64,000 nucleotides of DNA from Glutamicibacter nicotianae (GTDB lineage Bacteria > Actinomycetota > Actinomycetes > Actinomycetales > Micrococcaceae). Of the stretch, positions 28,451 through 37,353 are shown in pieces. The stretch spans positions 239,211 to 303,210 of the forward strand of contig NZ_BJNE01000003.1 of assembly GCF_006539525.1 (NCBI RefSeq), written 5' to 3'. Below the pieces are notes generated by a model that searched no databases, was not told the DNA's origin, and saw only the letters and a list, made by a program, of their open reading frames with translations. How positions within the stretch are numbered: the first letter of the stretch is position 1; every line of letters starts with the position of its first letter. A program made the translations under genes and the position numbers.

Positions 28451-28525
28451 CTATCAGCCCATTGCGATCGGGCATCCTAATTGCTAATAGGCCAAGCATA
28501 GCCGGTTTTGACCGGAAACCCGGGC

Positions 28526-29986
28526 TTAGGAGTCCGAAGCCACGATTTCGAAGCTGATCTTGCGCACTTCGGGATCGGCCTGCACCAGCTTCACGCGCAC
28601 CAAGGTGCCTGGCTGGGCGGATCCGGTAAAGGATCCGGTAATCGGTTCATCTGCCAGCTGGAGGACACCGGGACGAATCTTGCCGTCCTCTTTCTGCTCA
28701 GCGGACTTCAGCACGATGGCCTGGAATTCTTCCCCGACCCGTGTTTTGAGCACATAGGCTTCGAGCAGGTCAACGGCCGCATTGTTCACCCGGTTGGCGG
28801 CAATGCTGCTGCTGCGCATCAGCCCGGGCAGATCCTCCAACGCCGAGCTGAGCTGTGCCGGGAGCGGCTGGCCGGTGGACAGCAGGTTGCAAGTGAGCAG
28901 CACGAAGCGGTCCACGAGACGGCGCAGCGGCGCGGTGGTGTGCGCGTAGGGCGCTGCCAGTGCCGCCTGGATGAGTTCTTCCTCGGGCTGCCCATTGATG
29001 ACCTGGTAGTCCGCGCCGCGGAACAGGGCGGCGGCGCGATGCATGATGACCAGCTGCTTCGGGTCGCTGACGTCCAATGCATGCAGGTACTGCCCGTAGC
29101 TGAGCGATTCATCCCACGGAGTGCCGAGTAGCTGTGTTTGGGTACGGAATTCGCGCTGGTCTGCGTCGTCCGGGGCAGGCATGGTGCGCAAGATGCCCAC
29201 GCCGGCTTTGAGCATGATGCGGGCCGCGGCAATGCCGGTGAGCAGGGAAATCTGCGCGTTGTGGCCTTCCAGCGGCAGGGGAGTGCGGCTGACCAGCTTG
29301 TAGCCCTCGCCTGCTTCTTCAATTTCCTGATCCGGCAAGTTCAAGGAGGCGCCGCCGCGCAGTTGCTCTTGGCGCAGGCGGGCCGCGCCGATTTCGGCGA
29401 GCAGCTCGAGCTGCTCATCGGGTTCTCCCGAATCCAGCCGGGCCTGGGCCGAGGCGTAGTCCAGCTGCGCCCTGGAACGGATGCGCGCGCGGTTCAGTTC
29501 GACCTTGCCGAGGGCGCCATCGGCGTCCAGGGAAATTTTCCAGTGGAATGCCGGTCGTTCCTTGCCCGGCAGCAGCGAGCCCTGGTCCTCGGAGATCAGC
29601 GGCGGGTGCAAGGTGATCTTGCGGTGCGGCAGATAGTAGGTCTGGCCGCGTTGGCGGGCCACCGCATCAAGCTGGCCGCCCAGGGCAACGAAGGCTGGCA
29701 CGTCGGCGATGGCGTAGTGCACTGTGTAGCCGTCGCCGTGCCGTTCAAGGAACATCGCCTGGTCGAGATCGGTGGCGCCGGGTGGATCAATGGTGAAGAA
29801 AGGGATGCCGGTCGCGTCCTGGTCGGGGAGCTGCAATTGGGCTACCGCCTGCTCTGCGGCTTCCAAAGTCTGCTCGTCGAAAGGTGCCGGCACCTCGAAC
29901 TCCGCTTCCAGGCCGAGCAGCAGCTGGGCCAGCGAGTTGGCGGGAACCGGGCGGGGGCTTCGGATTCTTCGTTCAGTCACACCCAA
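28526..29986 (-). CDS. RNB-domain ribonuclease (RNase II family)
   Basis: A 486-residue protein consisting mainly of an RNB catalytic domain (residues about 55-385) and a short C-terminal OB-like region, without the N-terminal cold-shock domains. The catalytic segment is TIDPPGATDLDQA (65-77), giving Asp67, Asp73 and Asp75, but Gln76 stands where E. coli RNase II has the fourth Asp. It should degrade single-stranded RNA 3' to 5' if metal binding is intact. The start at 29986 is followed at 30035 by the terminator of the upstream DUF3107 gene. Confidence 0.85.
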   Translation of the reverse strand: MGVTERRIRSPRPVPANSLAQLLLGLEAEFEVPAPFDEQTLEAAEQAVAQLQLPDQDATGIPFFTIDPPGATDLDQAMFLERHGDGYTVHYAIADVPAFVALGGQLDAVARQRGQTYYLPHRKITLHPPLISEDQGSLLPGKERPAFHWKISLDADGALGKVELNRARIRSRAQLDYASAQARLDSGEPDEQLELLAEIGAARLRQEQLRGGASLNLPDQEIEEAGEGYKLVSRTPLPLEGHNAQISLLTGIAAARIMLKAGVGILRTMPAPDDADQREFRTQTQLLGTPWDESLSYGQYLHALDVSDPKQLVIMHRAAALFRGADYQVINGQPEEELIQAALAAPYAHTTAPLRRLVDRFVLLTCNLLSTGQPLPAQLSSALEDLPGLMRSSSIAANRVNNAAVDLLEAYVLKTRVGEEFQAIVLKSAEQKEDGKIRPGVLQLADEPITGSFTGSAQPGTLVRVKLVQADPEVRKISFEIVASDS

Positions 29987-30034
29987 GGAATATCACGACT
30001 CGGTGACTCGAATCACTATTTGGGCAAAGAAATA

Positions 30035-30062
30035 GCCGGTTTCGCATTCGGGCGAAACCGGC
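30035..30062 (-). terminator. Terminator after the DUF3107 gene
   Basis: GCCGGTTTCG (30035-30044) pairs with CGAAACCGGC (30053-30062) around an 8-base loop; on the minus strand TATTTCTTTG follows. The tail is weak but the stem and position fit. Confidence 0.65.
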
Positions 30063-30101
30063 CACCAGCTGCCAAGGCGGGGCCTTGGCGAGCTGCAAGC
30101 G

Positions 30102-30323
30102 CTACTGTGCGAAGCCGACGCGGCGCACTTCTTCCGGGCCAACCTCAACGTAGGCGATGCCAGCGGAAGGCACCAAGACCTCGCGGCCCTTTGGATCCTT
30201 CAGTGCCAGAACGGTTCCGTCGGCGATAGCCTTCGCTACCAGCTCGTTGACTTCGGCGTTGCTCAGCTCGGAGTCAAGCACTACTTCGCGGGCTACATTC
30301 TGAATGCCAATGCGGATTTCCAT
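30102..30323 (-). CDS. DUF3107 family small protein
   Basis: A 73-residue protein (MEIRIGIQNVAREVVLDSE, ending in PEEVRRVGFAQ) matching DUF3107, a conserved actinobacterial family of unknown function (TB9.4 in mycobacteria). ATG at 30323. It follows the TetR gene by 64 bases, the same pairing as recalled for Rv3208/Rv3208A, suggesting that the regulator and this protein act together or are co-regulated. Confidence 0.88.
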   Translation of the reverse strand: MEIRIGIQNVAREVVLDSELSNAEVNELVAKAIADGTVLALKDPKGREVLVPSAGIAYVEVGPEEVRRVGFAQ

Positions 30324-30387
30324 GTTTGTCGCACATCCTCTCGAACGAAATAGGTGTCCCGTATGGGGCCTCTGGTCACTAATTTAA

Positions 30388-31011
30388 CTAGTTTTCCTTC
30401 GGGAACTGCGAAATTCCGCGCCAAGCTAAACGGGAGATCAGCTCGACTGCTGCCTCCTGGTCCACCGAGGACTCGCTGGTGGCCCAATAGCGAGCCGAAA
30501 CCTGCGAGAGCCCGGCCAGTGCGCGGCCTGCCAGCAGGCCTTCGTCCTCGCTCATATCGGTATCCTCGACGACGACGCGGGCGATGGAGGAAGCCAGCGA
30601 GCTGTTGAACTGCTCGATGCGATGGGCGATCAGCGGATCGGAGAGGACATCGGATTCGAAGATCAGGCGGTAGGCCTGGGATTCGCCCTTGATGTAGCTG
30701 TAGTACGTGTTGATGGTGGCGAAGACACGCTCGCGGTTGTCATTCGTGGAGCGGATCGCTTCATCGAGCTGCCGGCTGAAGTCGGCCAGGTGGGAATCGA
30801 GCAAGGCGAGATACAGTTCGCGCTTGCCGGGGAAGTGCTGGTAGAGGACCGGCTTGGAGACCAAGGCGACTTCAGCAATTTCGTCCATCGACGCGCCATG
30901 ATAGCCGTGGGCCACGAAAACCTGGTGCGCTGCCTGCAGCAACTGGCGCCGACGCGCTTCACGTGGCATCCGTTGGGGGCGGGTGCCTTTGATATTTTCG
31001 AGTTCCGTCAT
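30388..31011 (-). CDS. TetR/AcrR family transcriptional regulator
   Basis: A 207-residue repressor from ATG 31011. Residues 15-65 form the TetR DNA-binding helix-turn-helix (RRRQLLQAAHQVFVAHGYHG then IAEVALVSKPVLYQHF). The remaining residues form an all-helical ligand-binding region. GGAAAGG about 12 bases before 31011 supports this start; an in-frame ATG at 31104 would add 31 residues. The ligand is unknown. It is paired with DUF3107. Confidence 0.88.
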   Translation of the reverse strand: MTELENIKGTRPQRMPREARRRQLLQAAHQVFVAHGYHGASMDEIAEVALVSKPVLYQHFPGKRELYLALLDSHLADFSRQLDEAIRSTNDNRERVFATINTYYSYIKGESQAYRLIFESDVLSDPLIAHRIEQFNSSLASSIARVVVEDTDMSEDEGLLAGRALAGLSQVSARYWATSESSVDQEAAVELISRLAWRGISQFPKEN

Positions 31012-31149
31012 GTCGTATGGGGCCTTTCCAGCTGCAGAGTGATCAGCTCCCAAGTCATCGAAGGAATTGTCGGGAGAGTAATCTACTTGGAAGTAGTATT
31101 CCATGCTTCTGTGCGGAAAGTGGAAAAAACCGACGGGAAATCAGATTTT

Positions 31150-32469
31150 CTACGCTGATTTGACTTCAGGCGCGGCAGGGCAGTTGCCCTGGGCCTGCAG
31201 TGCTTCCGATTTCTCGGCAACGGGCTGGTCAAGTTCCAAGCCGTAGAGGGTTTCCAAGGCCGCGACATACTCGCTGGTGCGGCCTTCGCCTGCCAGCTCG
31301 CGGGCGCGCATGGTCGGCACGTGCAGCAGCTGGCGCACCATGCGGCGCATGGCGAGTTCCACTTCCTCGGCGGCGGCGCTGCAGCCGTGCTGTGCGCGGA
31401 CCTTGGCGATTTCCGCATCCAATACGGTCTTGGTGTGCTGGCGCAGGGCGACAATCGCGAAGTCGGCTTCGCGTTCCCGCTGGGCTGCGGCGAACTCAGC
31501 GGTGGCCTTCTTGACGATCCGGCTCGCCGCGTGGACGGCCATCGCCTGTTCGGTCGGGGCAGCCATGCGCACCGATTCCAAGGTAATCAGCTCGACATCC
31601 GGCAGTTCCACCAGGGTCGGGTCGAAGTCGTGGGTGAGCGCCATGTCGATGGCGATCAGCGGGTGGTTCTTCACCCGCAGGGCTTCGAGCTCTTCGCGGG
31701 CCAGCTGGTGCCCGCCTCCGGAGCAGCCCACGATGATGTCGGCTTCGCGAAGGGCCTGCGGCAGCAATTCGTCGTTCAACGGGAATCCGCCGCGCTTGGC
31801 GGTGAAATCTGCGGCGCGTCCGGAATGCGAGTAGACCGAGATGCGCTGGACCCCGCGTTCCTTGAGCAACGCCATCGTGGCGCCAGCGTAGGAACCGGTG
31901 CCAAAGAGCACGACGTCCTGTTCGGACCAGTCGCTGGCTTCATCGCGCAGCTCTTCGGCCAGATCGAGGGCTACCGAAACCACGGACTTGCCCTGGGTGC
32001 CGAGGTTGGTGTTCGAACCGACATCCTTGGCTGCGCGGGTGGCGTTCTGGAACAGCCGGGTGAGGTTGCTGGTCGTGGTCTTCTCCTGCTGCGCCTGGGT
32101 CAGCGCGCGACGCACCTGCCCAGCGATTTCGCGTTCGCCGACCACGGCAGAGTCCAGGCCGGCGCCGACGGAGAAGAGGTGCTCGATGACCGGGTCGCCT
32201 TCCAGCGTGGTCAGGCGGCGGGACAGGAATTCGGGGGAGAGGCCTGCGTTGGCGGCCAGCTCGTTGACCAGATGTTCCGCTGCATCCTCCGCATGGTCCA
32301 CGTCTGCGTAGACTTCGAAGCGGTTGCACGTAGCAAGCACGACGGCACCATTGATAACTGCCGATCCGTTAACGGAGGCAGCTGCCAGCCCATCGGCCGA
32401 AGCACTGATCTGTGCCACGGTCTCCAGATCGAGCTGCGAATGCGATGCGACAAGAGATAAGAAAACCAC
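31150..32469 (-). CDS. hemA: Glutamyl-tRNA reductase HemA
   Basis: A 439-residue enzyme reducing glutamyl-tRNA(Glu) to glutamate-1-semialdehyde, the first committed step of C5 heme synthesis. Active Cys48 is in ATCNRFEVY; GERE(I)AGQVRRA is the conserved central segment and VVLFGTGSYAGA the NADPH fold. The GTG at 32469 gives the normal N terminus; a longer frame reaching 32694 is unconserved and overlaps hemE. It is divergent from hemE, so first and later heme genes share the region 32470-32617. Confidence 0.93.
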   Translation of the reverse strand: MVFLSLVASHSQLDLETVAQISASADGLAAASVNGSAVINGAVVLATCNRFEVYADVDHAEDAAEHLVNELAANAGLSPEFLSRRLTTLEGDPVIEHLFSVGAGLDSAVVGEREIAGQVRRALTQAQQEKTTTSNLTRLFQNATRAAKDVGSNTNLGTQGKSVVSVALDLAEELRDEASDWSEQDVVLFGTGSYAGATMALLKERGVQRISVYSHSGRAADFTAKRGGFPLNDELLPQALREADIIVGCSGGGHQLAREELEALRVKNHPLIAIDMALTHDFDPTLVELPDVELITLESVRMAAPTEQAMAVHAASRIVKKATAEFAAAQREREADFAIVALRQHTKTVLDAEIAKVRAQHGCSAAAEEVELAMRRMVRQLLHVPTMRARELAGEGRTSEYVAALETLYGLELDQPVAEKSEALQAQGNCPAAPEVKSA

Positions 32470-32485
32470 AGTGACCCCAGAATAG

Positions 32486-32501
32486 GCCGGAAAATACCGG
32501 C
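32486..32501. promoter_or_regulatory. GCCGG inverted repeat before hemA
   Basis: GCCGG (32486-32490) and CCGGC (32497-32501) with a 6-base AT loop lie 17 bases before the hemA GTG start. It may be an operator or a leader hairpin close to the ribosome-binding region; only the symmetry supports it. Confidence 0.3.
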
Positions 32502-32617
32502 AGACAACGCAGGTGTGCCTAATATGGCATGGTTCCGTGGGGTTAGTTTGCTCACCTTCACCTGCGGGCGAACGCCGTAAATGGGCTTTTAATCCCAAGA
32601 CTTGGCAGAATTGGGGC

Positions 32618-33673
32618 ATGACCCTGTCGCAGAACCATCCGATGCTTGATGGACGTACCCAAGATTCCGCTTTGATCCAAGCCTTGACCGGCAAGAAGCC
32701 TTCGCATCACCCGGTGTGGTTCATGCGCCAGGCCGGCCGCTCGCTGCCTGAGTACCTGAAGCTGCGCGAAGGGGTGAGCATGCTCGATTCCTGCCTGGAT
32801 CCAGCCATGGCCAGCGAGATCACCCTGCAGCCGGTGCGCCGCCACAAGGTGGACGCTGGCATCTTCTTCTCGGACATCGTCATCCCGCTGCGCCTGGCAG
32901 GCATCGGCGTGGACATCGCGCCAGGAGTCGGCCCGGTGCTGGACACCCCGATCCGCACCATGGAACAGGTCGCGGCGCTTCCCGAGCTGACCGACGAGTC
33001 GCTGGAACCGATCCGCGAAGCGGTGCGCCTGACCGTAGCCGAGTTGGGCAAGACCCCGCTGATCGGTTTCGCCGGTGCCCCGTTCACTGTGGCCGCCTAC
33101 ATGGTCGAGGGCAAGCCGAGCCGCGACCACCTGGGCCCGCGCACCATGATGCACACCGATGCGGAGGTCTGGGACGGGCTGATGACCTGGGCAGCTAACG
33201 CCTCGGGCCAGTTCCTGCGCGCGCAGGTCGAGGCCGGCGCCTCGGCCGCCCAGCTCTTCGACTCGTGGGCCGGGTCGCTGTCGCTGCCGGACTACCAGAA
33301 GCATGTCGCCCCGTACTCGGTGAAGTCCCTGGACTACGTCCGTGATCTGGGCGTGCCGCTGATCCACTTCGGCACCGGCACCGGCGAGCTGCTGACCGCG
33401 ATGCGCGATGCCGGCGTGGATACAGTCGGCGTGGATTACCGCATCCCGCTTGCAACGGCGATCGAGCGTTTGGGCCAGGACGTTTCGGTACAGGGCAATA
33501 TCGACCCGGCACTGCTGGCAGCCCCATGGGAAGTCCTCGAAGCGCACGTGCGCGAGGTGGTTGCGGCCGGCAAGAAGGCCCGCGGCCACGTGTTGAACCT
33601 GGGCCACGGTGTTCCCCCGACCACCGACCCAACCGTGCTGACCCGTGTGGTCGAGCTCATTCACTCGCTGTAA
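32618..33673 (+). CDS. hemE: Uroporphyrinogen decarboxylase HemE
   Basis: A 351-residue TIM-barrel enzyme that decarboxylates uroporphyrinogen III to coproporphyrinogen III. The N-terminal PVWFMRQAGR (33-41) arginines bind substrate carboxylates, IFFSDIVIPL (about residue 86) holds the catalytic Asp, and LGVPLIHFGTGTGEL follows. ATG at 32618; the longer in-frame upstream start is unlikely. First gene of the plus-strand heme run. Confidence 0.95.
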   Translation: MTLSQNHPMLDGRTQDSALIQALTGKKPSHHPVWFMRQAGRSLPEYLKLREGVSMLDSCLDPAMASEITLQPVRRHKVDAGIFFSDIVIPLRLAGIGVDIAPGVGPVLDTPIRTMEQVAALPELTDESLEPIREAVRLTVAELGKTPLIGFAGAPFTVAAYMVEGKPSRDHLGPRTMMHTDAEVWDGLMTWAANASGQFLRAQVEAGASAAQLFDSWAGSLSLPDYQKHVAPYSVKSLDYVRDLGVPLIHFGTGTGELLTAMRDAGVDTVGVDYRIPLATAIERLGQDVSVQGNIDPALLAAPWEVLEAHVREVVAAGKKARGHVLNLGHGVPPTTDPTVLTRVVELIHSL

Positions 33674-33779
33674 TTCAACAGGTCTAAGCTAGGTTTAACG
33701 CCGTGTCCCACTGGCCCTCGACGCCACGGCCAGCGGGACAGGGCCTCGGCATATCGTGAAGGTGGAAGGTGCAAGGCAC

Positions 33780-35372
33780 GTGAGCAAGGAACAACGCAAT
33801 GTGCGCGCAGGGGAATCAGCGCAAGCCACCGGTGCATCCAAGCCGCGACGGGATTTTGCCAACGATGCCGCGGCGCACGCCTTGCGCCTGCTGGAAAAGG
33901 TGCGCAGCGCCAGCGAAGCACGCCTAGCGAAAACCGGATCAGCGGACCAGGCTGAGAAGCCATCGGCACCGCATGCGGTAGTGGTCGGCGGCGGCATCGC
34001 CGGGCTGGTCGCTGCCCGTGAGCTTCGCCAGACCGGACACGAAGTAACCGTGCTGGAAGCAACCGGTACCTTCGGCGGCTGCGTGCGCACCACCGAAGTC
34101 GCCGGGCTGGCCATCGATGCCGGCGCGGAATCCTTCGCGCTGCGCGGAGGCATTGTTGCCTCCTACCTCGACGAGCTGGAGTTGGGCGGGCAGATCGCCA
34201 AGACCTCAGGTGCGCGGGCCTGGCTCGTCCCGGGCGAGGAGCAGGACATCCTGGCCCACCCGATGCCTGAAACCGCCTTGCTGGGCATCCCGGGCAATGT
34301 GCGCACCGACGAGGTGCGCTCGATCATCGGCCGGCCCGCCACCGTGCGCGCCGCGGCGGACCTGATCACTCCGGTGAACAAGAAGTGGGCTACCGAGCCG
34401 CTGTCCATTGCCGAGGTGGTTCGTTCCCGCATGGGCCAGGCGGTGCTGGACCAGCTGGTGGCCCCGGTCGTCAACGGGGTCTATTCCACCGACCCCGCCA
34501 AGATTTCCATTGACGCCGCTGCCCCTGGTCTGCGCCAAGCGATGCTGGAGACCGGTTCGCTGGCTCGCGCCGTCACCAAGCTGCAGGAATCGGCGCCGGC
34601 AGGCTCCCGGGTCGCCGGCCTGAACGGCGGCATGTACACCATGGTCGAAGCCCTGGTTTCCCAGCTGGGGGAGGCAGGCGTGGCGCTGGTGCGCAATTCG
34701 CCGGTCACCGCGGTGCGCCACGACGGGCAGTCGCCAACCCCGTACACGGTGAGCACCCTGGGCCAGGAACTGCACGCGGACCGGGTCGTCCTGGCAACGC
34801 CCGCGGCGTCGGCACTTGCGCTGCTGAACCCGCTGCTGGCACCCGAAGACCAGCTGGCCAGCGAAGGCGGCGACAACGCCATCGCCTTGGCGATCCTGGT
34901 GGTCGACAAGCCCGAACTCGACGACGCCCCGCGCGGTTCCGGCGTGCTGGTCTCCAAGGGAGCCCCGCTGACTGCCAAGGCGCTGACCCACTCCACGGCC
35001 AAGTGGCCATGGCTGGCGGACGAGGCAGGGCCCGGCACCCACGTGCTGCGCCTGTCCTTCGGGCGCATCGGCGAACATGATGCACTGGTCGAATCCGGGG
35101 ATGACTCGGCTCTCATCGAACAGGCAATCAAAGACGCTTCAAAGATTCTCGGTGTTCAATTGCATCTTGATGATGTCTTGGGAAGCACCGTTTCACGCTT
35201 CAGCGACATGGTTCCGCTGCAAGGCCAGGCCGCTGCCGCGCGCCGCGGCCAGCTGCAGCGCAGCCTGTCGGACTTCGAAGGGCTCGATGTGGTTGGCGCA
35301 TGGATCGCCGGCACCGGATTGGCACGAGTGATCAGCCAAGCCCGCAGTGCCGTCGCGATCAGCGCCCGCTAA
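33780..35372 (+). CDS. hemY: Coproporphyrinogen III oxidase (CgoX, formerly HemY/HemG)
   Basis: A flavoprotein of about 530 residues. The FAD-binding VVVGGGIAGLVAARELRQ lies at about residues 65-82 with the E-terminated strand following, and GTGLARVISQA near the C terminus completes the FAD site. Gene context (hemQ, hemH) marks it as the oxidase of the coproporphyrin-dependent route, producing coproporphyrin III. A hydrophilic N-terminal extension of 60-70 residues precedes the FAD motif. GTG 33780 is preferred after GGAAGG; GTG 33756 is an alternative. Confidence 0.9.
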   Translation: MSKEQRNVRAGESAQATGASKPRRDFANDAAAHALRLLEKVRSASEARLAKTGSADQAEKPSAPHAVVVGGGIAGLVAARELRQTGHEVTVLEATGTFGGCVRTTEVAGLAIDAGAESFALRGGIVASYLDELELGGQIAKTSGARAWLVPGEEQDILAHPMPETALLGIPGNVRTDEVRSIIGRPATVRAAADLITPVNKKWATEPLSIAEVVRSRMGQAVLDQLVAPVVNGVYSTDPAKISIDAAAPGLRQAMLETGSLARAVTKLQESAPAGSRVAGLNGGMYTMVEALVSQLGEAGVALVRNSPVTAVRHDGQSPTPYTVSTLGQELHADRVVLATPAASALALLNPLLAPEDQLASEGGDNAIALAILVVDKPELDDAPRGSGVLVSKGAPLTAKALTHSTAKWPWLADEAGPGTHVLRLSFGRIGEHDALVESGDDSALIEQAIKDASKILGVQLHLDDVLGSTVSRFSDMVPLQGQAAAARRGQLQRSLSDFEGLDVVGAWIAGTGLARVISQARSAVAISAR

Positions 35373-35431
35373 CCGCGCCCGGGACAACCAACCTGGACTT
35401 TTGTCCGAAACCAGATCAAGGAGAATATCAA

Positions 35432-36151
35432 GTGAGCAACGCACCGGAGCATAATTCCCCAGTTATTCGCGAACGCGAAAACGCAGGAGAAAACCCGACG
35501 TTCTTCTACACTCTCTGGACCATTTTCAAGCGTTCCGACATCGTTGAGCGTTCCGAGGCGGCTGCCGCTGAATTCGATGCACTGGTCTCCGAGCTGGCCG
35601 CCGAAGGCGCCACCGTCCGCGGCATCTACGACGTATCGGCCATGCGCGAAGACGCTGACCTGATGGTCTGGGTGCACGGGCCATCGGCCCAGCTGCTCCA
35701 GGCTTCGATGCGCAAGATCCGCCGTTCGGCCCTGCTGGCAGGCACCGAGATCGTGTACTCCACCATGGCCGTGCACCGCGAAGCTGAATTCGCCAAGGAC
35801 CACTCGCCCGCGTTCGCCCGCGGGGTGGCCGCCAAGGAATGGATGACCGTCTACCCGTTCGTCCGCTCCACCGAGTGGTACACCCTGGACCCGGCGGCCC
35901 GCGGCAAGATGCTGCGCGACCACGGCATCCTGGGCCGCGAATTCCCCAACGTGCTGGCCAACACCGTGGCCGCGTTCTCCTTCGGCGACTACGAATGGCA
36001 GATCTGCCTGGAAGCCGATGACATGATCGACCTGGTCGACATGATGCGCCACCTGCGCTACACCGAGGCCCGCCACCACGTGCGTGAGGAGACTCCGTTC
36101 TACACCGGCCGCCGCATTTCGGCAGCCGAAGCGCTCGAGGTGCTGAAGTGA
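35432..36151 (+). CDS. hemQ: Coproheme decarboxylase ChdC/HemQ
   Basis: A 239-residue chlorite-dismutase-fold protein that decarboxylates coproheme to protoheme in the last step of the actinobacterial route. Typical segments are FYTLWTIFKRS, VYSTMAVHREAEF and YPFVRSTEWYTL with the Met/Arg-rich helix after it. GTG at 35432 is preceded by AAGGAG. Its stop overlaps the hemH GTG by 4 bases. Confidence 0.93.
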   Translation: MSNAPEHNSPVIRERENAGENPTFFYTLWTIFKRSDIVERSEAAAAEFDALVSELAAEGATVRGIYDVSAMREDADLMVWVHGPSAQLLQASMRKIRRSALLAGTEIVYSTMAVHREAEFAKDHSPAFARGVAAKEWMTVYPFVRSTEWYTLDPAARGKMLRDHGILGREFPNVLANTVAAFSFGDYEWQICLEADDMIDLVDMMRHLRYTEARHHVREETPFYTGRRISAAEALEVLK

Positions 36152-37353
36152 GCCAGGCCTTCGATCCCCGCGAGGGATATGACAGCAGCGGCCAGATGAT
36201 TCCCAAGGCCTACGACGCCATCCTGCTGGCATCCTTCGGCGGCCCGGAGGGGCAGGATGATGTCATCCCGTTCCTGCGCAAGGTCACCGCGGGCCGCGGC
36301 ATCCCGGATGAGCGGCTGGAAGAAGTGGCGGTGCACTACCGCAAGAATGGCGGCGTCTCGCCCATCAACGCCCAGAACCGCGCGCTGAAGGCAGCGCTGG
36401 AAGCCGAATTGGCCGACCGCGGCATCGACCTGCCGATCTACTGGGGCAACCGCAACTGGCATCCGTTCATCGACGACACGCTCAAGCAGCTGGCAGCCGA
36501 CGGCCACCGCAAGGTGCTGCTCATGGGCACCGGCGCATACTCCGGCTACTCGGCCTGCCGCCAGTACCGCGAGGATGCCGGCATGGGCCTGGTCAACACC
36601 GGCCTGGACGGCGTGGTGGAAGTGGACAAGCTGCGCCAGTTCTTCGACACCCCTGCCTTCATTGCTCCTTTTGTGGATTCCTTGCGCACCTCGCTGGCCA
36701 ACGTGCGCGCCCAGCTGGCCGAAGCAGGCAAGGAAGACGGGGCGATCAAGATCGTCTTCGTCACCCACTCCATTCCGATGTCCGATGCCGAGGCCGCTGG
36801 GCCCGAAGGCATCCGGGGCGAGGGATACGAGAATCTCTACACCCGCCAGCACCAGGCGGTAGCCAACGGCATCCTGTCCCAGGTGGAAGAAGCCCAGGGA
36901 CTGGAGCACAGCCTGGTCTACCAGTCCCGCTCCGGGGCACCGCATGTGCCATGGCTGGAACCGGATATCAACGACGCGCTGGAAGAAGATGCCGCAGCCG
37001 GCATCGCCGGTGTCGTGGTGGTGCCCATCGGCTTCATCTCCGATCACATGGAAGTCATGTGGGATCTGGATACCGAAGCCAAGGACACCTGCGCGGAACT
37101 GGGCCTGGCCTTTGACCGCGTCGCCACCCCGGGCACCCACCCCGGGTTCATCTCCGGCCTGGTCGACTTGGTCGAAGAACGCCTCGCCGGTCCCGACGGC
37201 AAGGCCTTGCGCGCAGGACGCGCCTCGGTGGTCGAGGGCGGCCCATGGTTCGACGTCTGCCGTCCAGGCTGCTGCGAAAAGCGCGCGCTGGATGGAACCC
37301 TGCGCCCGACCATCGGCGCCGTCGACTCGGAAGTAGGTGTGCCGGCACCATGA
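36148..37353 (+). CDS. hemH: Coproporphyrin ferrochelatase CpfC/HemH
   Basis: A 401-residue ferrochelatase inserting Fe2+ into coproporphyrin III. Sequence shows the N-terminal ASFGGPEG and the VFVTHSIPMSDA segment with the catalytic His. Cysteines at 137, 371, 375 and 376 (C-x3-C-C near the C terminus) fit a [2Fe-2S] cluster as in other actinobacterial enzymes. GTG start overlaps hemQ; the stop overlaps hemC by 4 bases. Confidence 0.93.
   Translation: MSQAFDPREGYDSSGQMIPKAYDAILLASFGGPEGQDDVIPFLRKVTAGRGIPDERLEEVAVHYRKNGGVSPINAQNRALKAALEAELADRGIDLPIYWGNRNWHPFIDDTLKQLAADGHRKVLLMGTGAYSGYSACRQYREDAGMGLVNTGLDGVVEVDKLRQFFDTPAFIAPFVDSLRTSLANVRAQLAEAGKEDGAIKIVFVTHSIPMSDAEAAGPEGIRGEGYENLYTRQHQAVANGILSQVEEAQGLEHSLVYQSRSGAPHVPWLEPDINDALEEDAAAGIAGVVVVPIGFISDHMEVMWDLDTEAKDTCAELGLAFDRVATPGTHPGFISGLVDLVEERLAGPDGKALRAGRASVVEGGPWFDVCRPGCCEKRALDGTLRPTIGAVDSEVGVPAP

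Noticed and set aside
32505..32530. Possible DtxR/IdeR iron box before hemE (AGG...CCT symmetry)
   Set aside because: Spacing between the half-sites is 4 rather than the 9 bases of the 19-mer consensus, so the match is not credible.
32513..32617. Upstream extension of hemE and matching long extension of hemA over the shared region
   Set aside because: The two frames would overlap each other, lack conserved residues, and would leave no room for promoters.
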